Made by a program: the position numbers and the translations under genes | From: Sycon ciliatum | Taxonomy: Eukaryota; Porifera; Calcarea; Leucosolenida; Sycettidae | Direction of reading: 5' to 3' | Length of the DNA: 64,000 nt | NCBI RefSeq assembly: GCF_964019385.1 | Contig: NC_088655.1 | Span: 15,558,357 to 15,622,356 of the forward strand | Part shown: piece by piece, positions 60,219 to 64,000 of the stretch | Position numbering within the stretch: the stretch's first letter is position 1 | Layout of the letters: the number at the start of each line of letters is the position of its first letter | Notes under the pieces: model-generated | The model's input: only the letters and a program-made list of their open reading frames with translations | The model's database searches: none | Told to the model about the DNA's origin: nothing

Positions 60219-63200
60219 TCACTCATCGAAAACATTTTCAAAAAGGAGCTGTTTTAGCCGGGTACATTGTGGCCCGTCATTAAGAAGGCAGGCAAGATGG
60301 GCGTTAAATGCAGAAGACGTATTGCAAGACTTCATTTCGAAGGGCAGAGCATTCCAAAGTAAAGCAATCCTACTAGACAATGAGCGATACCCGCATGCGG
60401 TCTTCTATCGGCATAACGAAAGATTATTTGCAGAAGAGCCGCGAGTGGTGTAAGCAGGTGTACTGTGCCTACAAAATAGAGAATCTAAACTGGCAACCGG
60501 GTGAGCTACTTTACACTGAAAGATAAATTTAATGAACAACTGTAAGAAACGGTGGTCCAGAGGACATAGCTTAAGAGAGTGGTAAAGGGGGTCCACGTCA
60601 GCACAGTAATGGGCACCACAGGCAGCTCGGATCGCGCGACGGTGAACAGCAAATAGGCGCCCACGGTCTTTTGCAGATAAGCAGGGTAAGAACGATTGAA
60701 ATGCAAATTCTAGATCAGATTGAATTACGCATAGCACATAAAGGCGTATCTCAATCATGGTCTTTGACCAACCCACGATTGAGATACGAGAGGTACCTGG
60801 TTCAAGTCCTGCCTGGGAGCGGTTTTTCCAGCCGTGCTGCTACCCACAGTCAACTGGGAACTTGTGGCCAGGCACAAGGGGTACATGGATGCAGCTAATG
60901 GGGTCGTTTTCGGCACTTGTGCCAGTGGTTGTGAGACTTACCCACTCACCCCCACCGTTAGGCGCTGCATCTGCCGCTAGGGTTTATCGGGTGTTAGCGG
61001 CCGTCGTGAGTTCCCTTCGGGAACGGATACGATAATTTACTTTTTTTTACTTACATAAAGGCGACAAGCGCACGGGGACAGTTGACGAAAAGAACGCCGT
61101 AGAGCACCAATTTTGCGTGACACCTTGGCAACAAGCTTATCACAATGAGGTGTGAACGAGAGCTTGTTGTCAATTACAACCCCCAGACAGCGAGCACTGG
61201 ACACTTCTGTCAGCACTTTACCATCGATACAGATAGTGGGCGTGGGACAGACCGGCGAGCGCTTGGGAGCGATGAACATACAACAGTCTTATTATCATTG
61301 ATAGTCAGGCCAAGTTGCTGAAGATCAGTAGCGAGTGCTGATAACGTGTGGGAAACTAAATCTGCAGCCTCCTTTGCCGTCGGACAGGATGCGTACACCG
61401 TTTTGTCGTCCGCAAAAGCGAGCAATTTCGTCCCGGATGTGTCAGCAGTTGCAGGAAGGCGGCGAACATAGATGTTAAACAGAGTTGGGCCCAAGACACT
61501 GCCTTGCGGAACCCCACGAGTGACAGGTAGAAATGGAGAGACCTCACCGCACCTGAGGACCCGCTGGGCTCTGCCAGAAAGGTAGGATTTAAACCATGAA
61601 AGTGCTGATCCGCTGATACCAATCTCGTGCAAAGCCAAGAGTAGCTGCTGATGCTGCACACGATCGAACGCTTTACTAAGGTCAACAAACGCGACAGCAG
61701 AGGTCAGGCTCTGGTCCCGAGCAAGACACCAGTCATTAATTGCCAAAGAGAGCAGTTGATGGACGGAGCGATTTGGGCGGAACCCAAATTGGTGATCATG
61801 TAGGAATGCAGTCGAGTCCAGGTGACAGAATAGTTGCGACATTACCACGGATTCCAACACTTTGGACAGGATCGACGTCAGCGAAACTGGGCGGTAGCTC
61901 GTTGCGTTGTAGACGTCGGTCTGAGCGGATTTTTGGGATCGGGGTGATGTTGGCTCGCTTAAAGGCAGAAGGAAACACTCCACTGCTAAGAGACGCGCTG
62001 AAGATTTGTGCCAAAGAAGGCGCCAAGGAGGACGCCATGGCCTTGAGGAAACCAGGCAGAAGGCCATCTGGACCCGGTGCCTTGCACGGTATAAGGGAGC
62101 GAAGAGCACGCTCTACCTCTGTAGTGCTGACCCGATCGAAAGAGGTCAATGCATCTTCAAGGACCGGTCCAGACGGCAGGTCGTACGTGCTTGTGGGGTC
62201 GTGGACTATAGCATGGAAGTGGTCATTCAGGTTAGGTGCAAGAATGGGAGACGACTTTGGTTTACGCTTTGTCACATAGTTGATTGTAGCCCATAAGCGA
62301 CGCGGAGATTTTCTGTATTCGGCACAAATTCTCTGATAGTGCTGGTTCCGCAGACGACGATAGAGATTGTTACATTGGGTGCGAAGGCGCTGAAAGCTGT
62401 TGTAAAGCTTGGTGTCTGTGGAACCTCCCTTGCGCCACGTGCGAAAGGCCGCTTTACGCCTCCGAATTAGTGCTTGTAGCTCTGACGTAACAAAGGGGCA
62501 CTTTCGACGAGGAGCATGTCGGTAATGCTTAGACGGTTTATATGGCGCTACCAAATCCAGCACTGAGTCAACTTTACTTGTCCATTCGTCAACCATACTA
62601 TTCACGCTGGAAGAGAGAGAGAAAGTACAGAGGTTTGCGGACTCTAAGAGGGTCTCCAATTGCTTGATATCGGTGTTGGAAAAGTCCCGACTGGGCAGGC
62701 GCTGGTTGCAGTCAGTCGGGAAAGAGTAGGGGTCGGGGGTTGTCAAGGTTGCACATACCAAACAGTGATCGGAGTGCTCAAAGTCATGAACAATACCGCC
62801 TGAGACAGCATCTGTATTACTTAGAATGTAGTCAATTGACCATGACGACTTCGGACAAACACGAGTTGGGTCGTGAATACAGTTTAGAAAGTTAAAGGGC
62901 AAAAGAAAGTTGGTAAGGAGAGACAAGTAGAGCTGGGATGTAGGTTGGAGAGAATCCACGTTCAGGTCACCCATGAGCACCAATGAGTTACCCTGGAGTT
63001 CTGTCAGTTCCTGCGCCAGGGAAGTCCAAAACGATGCTGGGGAATTCGGGGGTCTGTAGAGGCAACCAAGATGGAAGGGAGCAGCATTGCGTCGCCGGCG
63101 AGATGTAAGCCAGAGCATTTCAAAATTATTTGAGCTTCGTAGCAAGTGCCAGGTAAAGCCAAGTCTAGTGCTGGTGTACACACAGACACCTCCCGCCTTG

Positions 63201-63517
63201 CGGCAGGGGACTGAAAGACCACTAAGGCAAGGGCAGCTTCGTGGACACTCTCGGTCGCGTCGGAACAGCGTGTACCCGTCAATAGCTAGTTCTGAGTGAG
63301 CAACTGTATTGTCAAGCCAGGTTTCAGTAATAGCGAGAACATCCAGGGAATGGTCGGAGATGAGGGATTGAATTTCATGGAGTTTATGTCTGAGGCTACG
63401 CACATTTAAATGACCGATATTGATGTTATGATTAGTATGATGACTGGGTAGAGATATTGGTGGTGGAGGATGTGATCTGGGGGTGAACGGTGGTGCGAGT
63501 GGATTTAGAGGAGACAT
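60219..63517 (-). pseudogene. LINE ORF2: endonuclease-reverse transcriptase, disrupted
   Basis: Starts MSPLNPLAPP, 44 bp after the ORF1 stop. The AP-type endonuclease is intact by motif: IGHLNVRSL, ITETWLD, GDLNVDS, SIDYILSN and EHSDHCLV with the catalytic SDH. RT blocks: KAPGPDGLLPGFLK, YRPVSLTSILSKVLE, FGFRPNRS, VDLSKAFDRVQH, RGVPQGSVLGPTLFNIY, and FADD in the catalytic box. Frameshifts lie near 61910-61930 and 61270-61280. A SINE interrupts the thumb region at 60747-61052. A TAG follows NNLSLCR at about 60405. The C-terminal RIALLWNALPFEMK block and a final TGA at 60219-60221 complete it. Confidence 0.87.
60747..61052 (+). mobile_element. SINE inserted in LINE ORF2, with target-site duplication
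   Basis: ACATAAAGGCG occurs at 60736-60746 and 61053-61063. The insert starts TATCTCAATCATGG, has a B box (GGTTCAAGTCC) at about 60800, the family body and a T-rich end (TTTACTTTTTTTTACTT). The LINE frame reads RLYV on both sides of the insert, as expected from the duplication. This copy defines the family's limits. Confidence 0.9.
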
Positions 63518-63561
63518 GTTTACTGATTGGTACCGTGGGCGACTCGATCAGTCTCCCAATA

Positions 63562-64000
63562 CTACTTCCGCACAGTGAAATCCTCGGGCCAGAACTCCTT
63601 GTCCAACACTTTCGCCGTGTACGTTTCAGGGACCACCAGATGTGCGTACGAAAGTCCGAAGTACTTTGTTGCGGAAATGGAGCACTTGATAACTTCCACT
63701 TGCTTCTTCTGACACCATTTCGCGATAGCGTCAGCTGAGCAGCTGGGATCAATGTTTCCCACATGGATTGCACTGCATTTCACACGGCGACCTGCAACGA
63801 GACGGTCAGACGTGCCAGAAGGTTGTTTGGGCGGCTTGTGGTAATATGATACCACTCTGGTTTTCTGTGGGACTGGCTGGGCTGGGCTAGGGCTTGTACG
63901 ACGTGGGTGTACACTTGAGCTAGAGGGGGGTCCGGAAGATTGCAGGGTAGCAGCATAGGATTGCGCACCATAGCCCGTGCTTGTCCCCGTTTCATCAAGT
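63562..64000 (-). CDS. LINE ORF1 protein, C-terminal part
   Basis: Open from the window edge to TAG at 63562. A Ser/Pro-rich linker precedes CSAIHVGNIDPSCSADAIAK and a fold ending VLDKEFWPEDFTVRK. The RRM-like core and the EFWPE...VR ending are typical of ORF1 proteins of CR1-type LINEs, which bind element RNA. The N-terminus lies outside the window. Confidence 0.75.
   Translation of the reverse strand, partial: LDETGTSTGYGAQSYAATLQSSGPPSSSSVHPRRTSPSPAQPVPQKTRVVSYYHKPPKQPSGTSDRLVAGRRVKCSAIHVGNIDPSCSADAIAKWCQKKQVEVIKCSISATKYFGLSYAHLVVPETYTAKVLDKEFWPEDFTVRK

Larger units (their letters stand above)
59976..64000 (-). mobile_element. CR1-like LINE, nearly full length, 5' end cut by the window
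   Basis: Order on the minus strand: ORF1 (partial), 44-bp gap, ORF2 (endonuclease, RT, C-terminal domain) and a 3' UTR ending AATAAATCAATAC plus CATAC units. ORF2 is broken by two frameshifts, one in-frame TAG and a SINE insertion, so this copy is inactive. Two further 3' ends of the family are at 47616-48375 and 53385-53441. Confidence 0.88.

Overview
The window is metazoan nuclear DNA, probably from a marine or early-branching invertebrate. It has short exons with GT-AG introns, a gene family restricted to animals (CTTNBP2), CR1-like LINEs, tRNA-derived SINEs, many TA-flanked MITEs and abundant TACATGTA palindromes. There are no bacterial operons, ribosome binding sites or CRISPR arrays. 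The species cannot be named from the sequence alone.

The dominant gene is a complete minus-strand homologue of cortactin-binding protein 2 (CTTNBP2). It runs from an ATG at 31017 to a TAA at 9931 in 22 coding exons. Every junction is GT-AG, every splice phase matches, and the exons total 5187 nt, or 1728 residues plus stop. Domain order is: coiled coil, long Ser/Pro-rich region with SH3-type ligands, about four ankyrin repeats, the CTTNBP2 C-terminal P-loop NTPase-like region, and a Ser-rich tail. The Walker A motif looks intact, and a GoLoco-type (G-alpha-i binding) motif sits in the tail. Downstream on the same strand, 4981-5187 is a probable first coding exon of a p67phox/NOXA1-like TPR protein. 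Its other exons were not found.

The CTTNBP2-like introns hold MITEs, SINE fragments, CA and GA microsatellites, a 23-bp tandem array (15877-16403), a 42-bp higher-order minisatellite (24053-24665), and unrecognised plus-strand reading frames (18300-18629, 29264-30145).

The right half (31-64 kb) is mostly repeats. It holds CT and CA tracts, a 181-bp duplication, two adjacent MITEs (43405-44142), a nested foldback structure (44549-45148), decayed RT sequence (45973-47235) and 3' ends of CR1-like LINEs. It also holds an uninterrupted 5.68-kb (ACT)n array (53771-59450) that begins at a LINE 3' end. A nearly complete CR1-like LINE (59976-64000, minus strand, cut by the window end) carries a SINE inserted in ORF2 with an 11-bp target-site duplication. 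The two genes and the transposable elements show no sign of forming a functional cluster.
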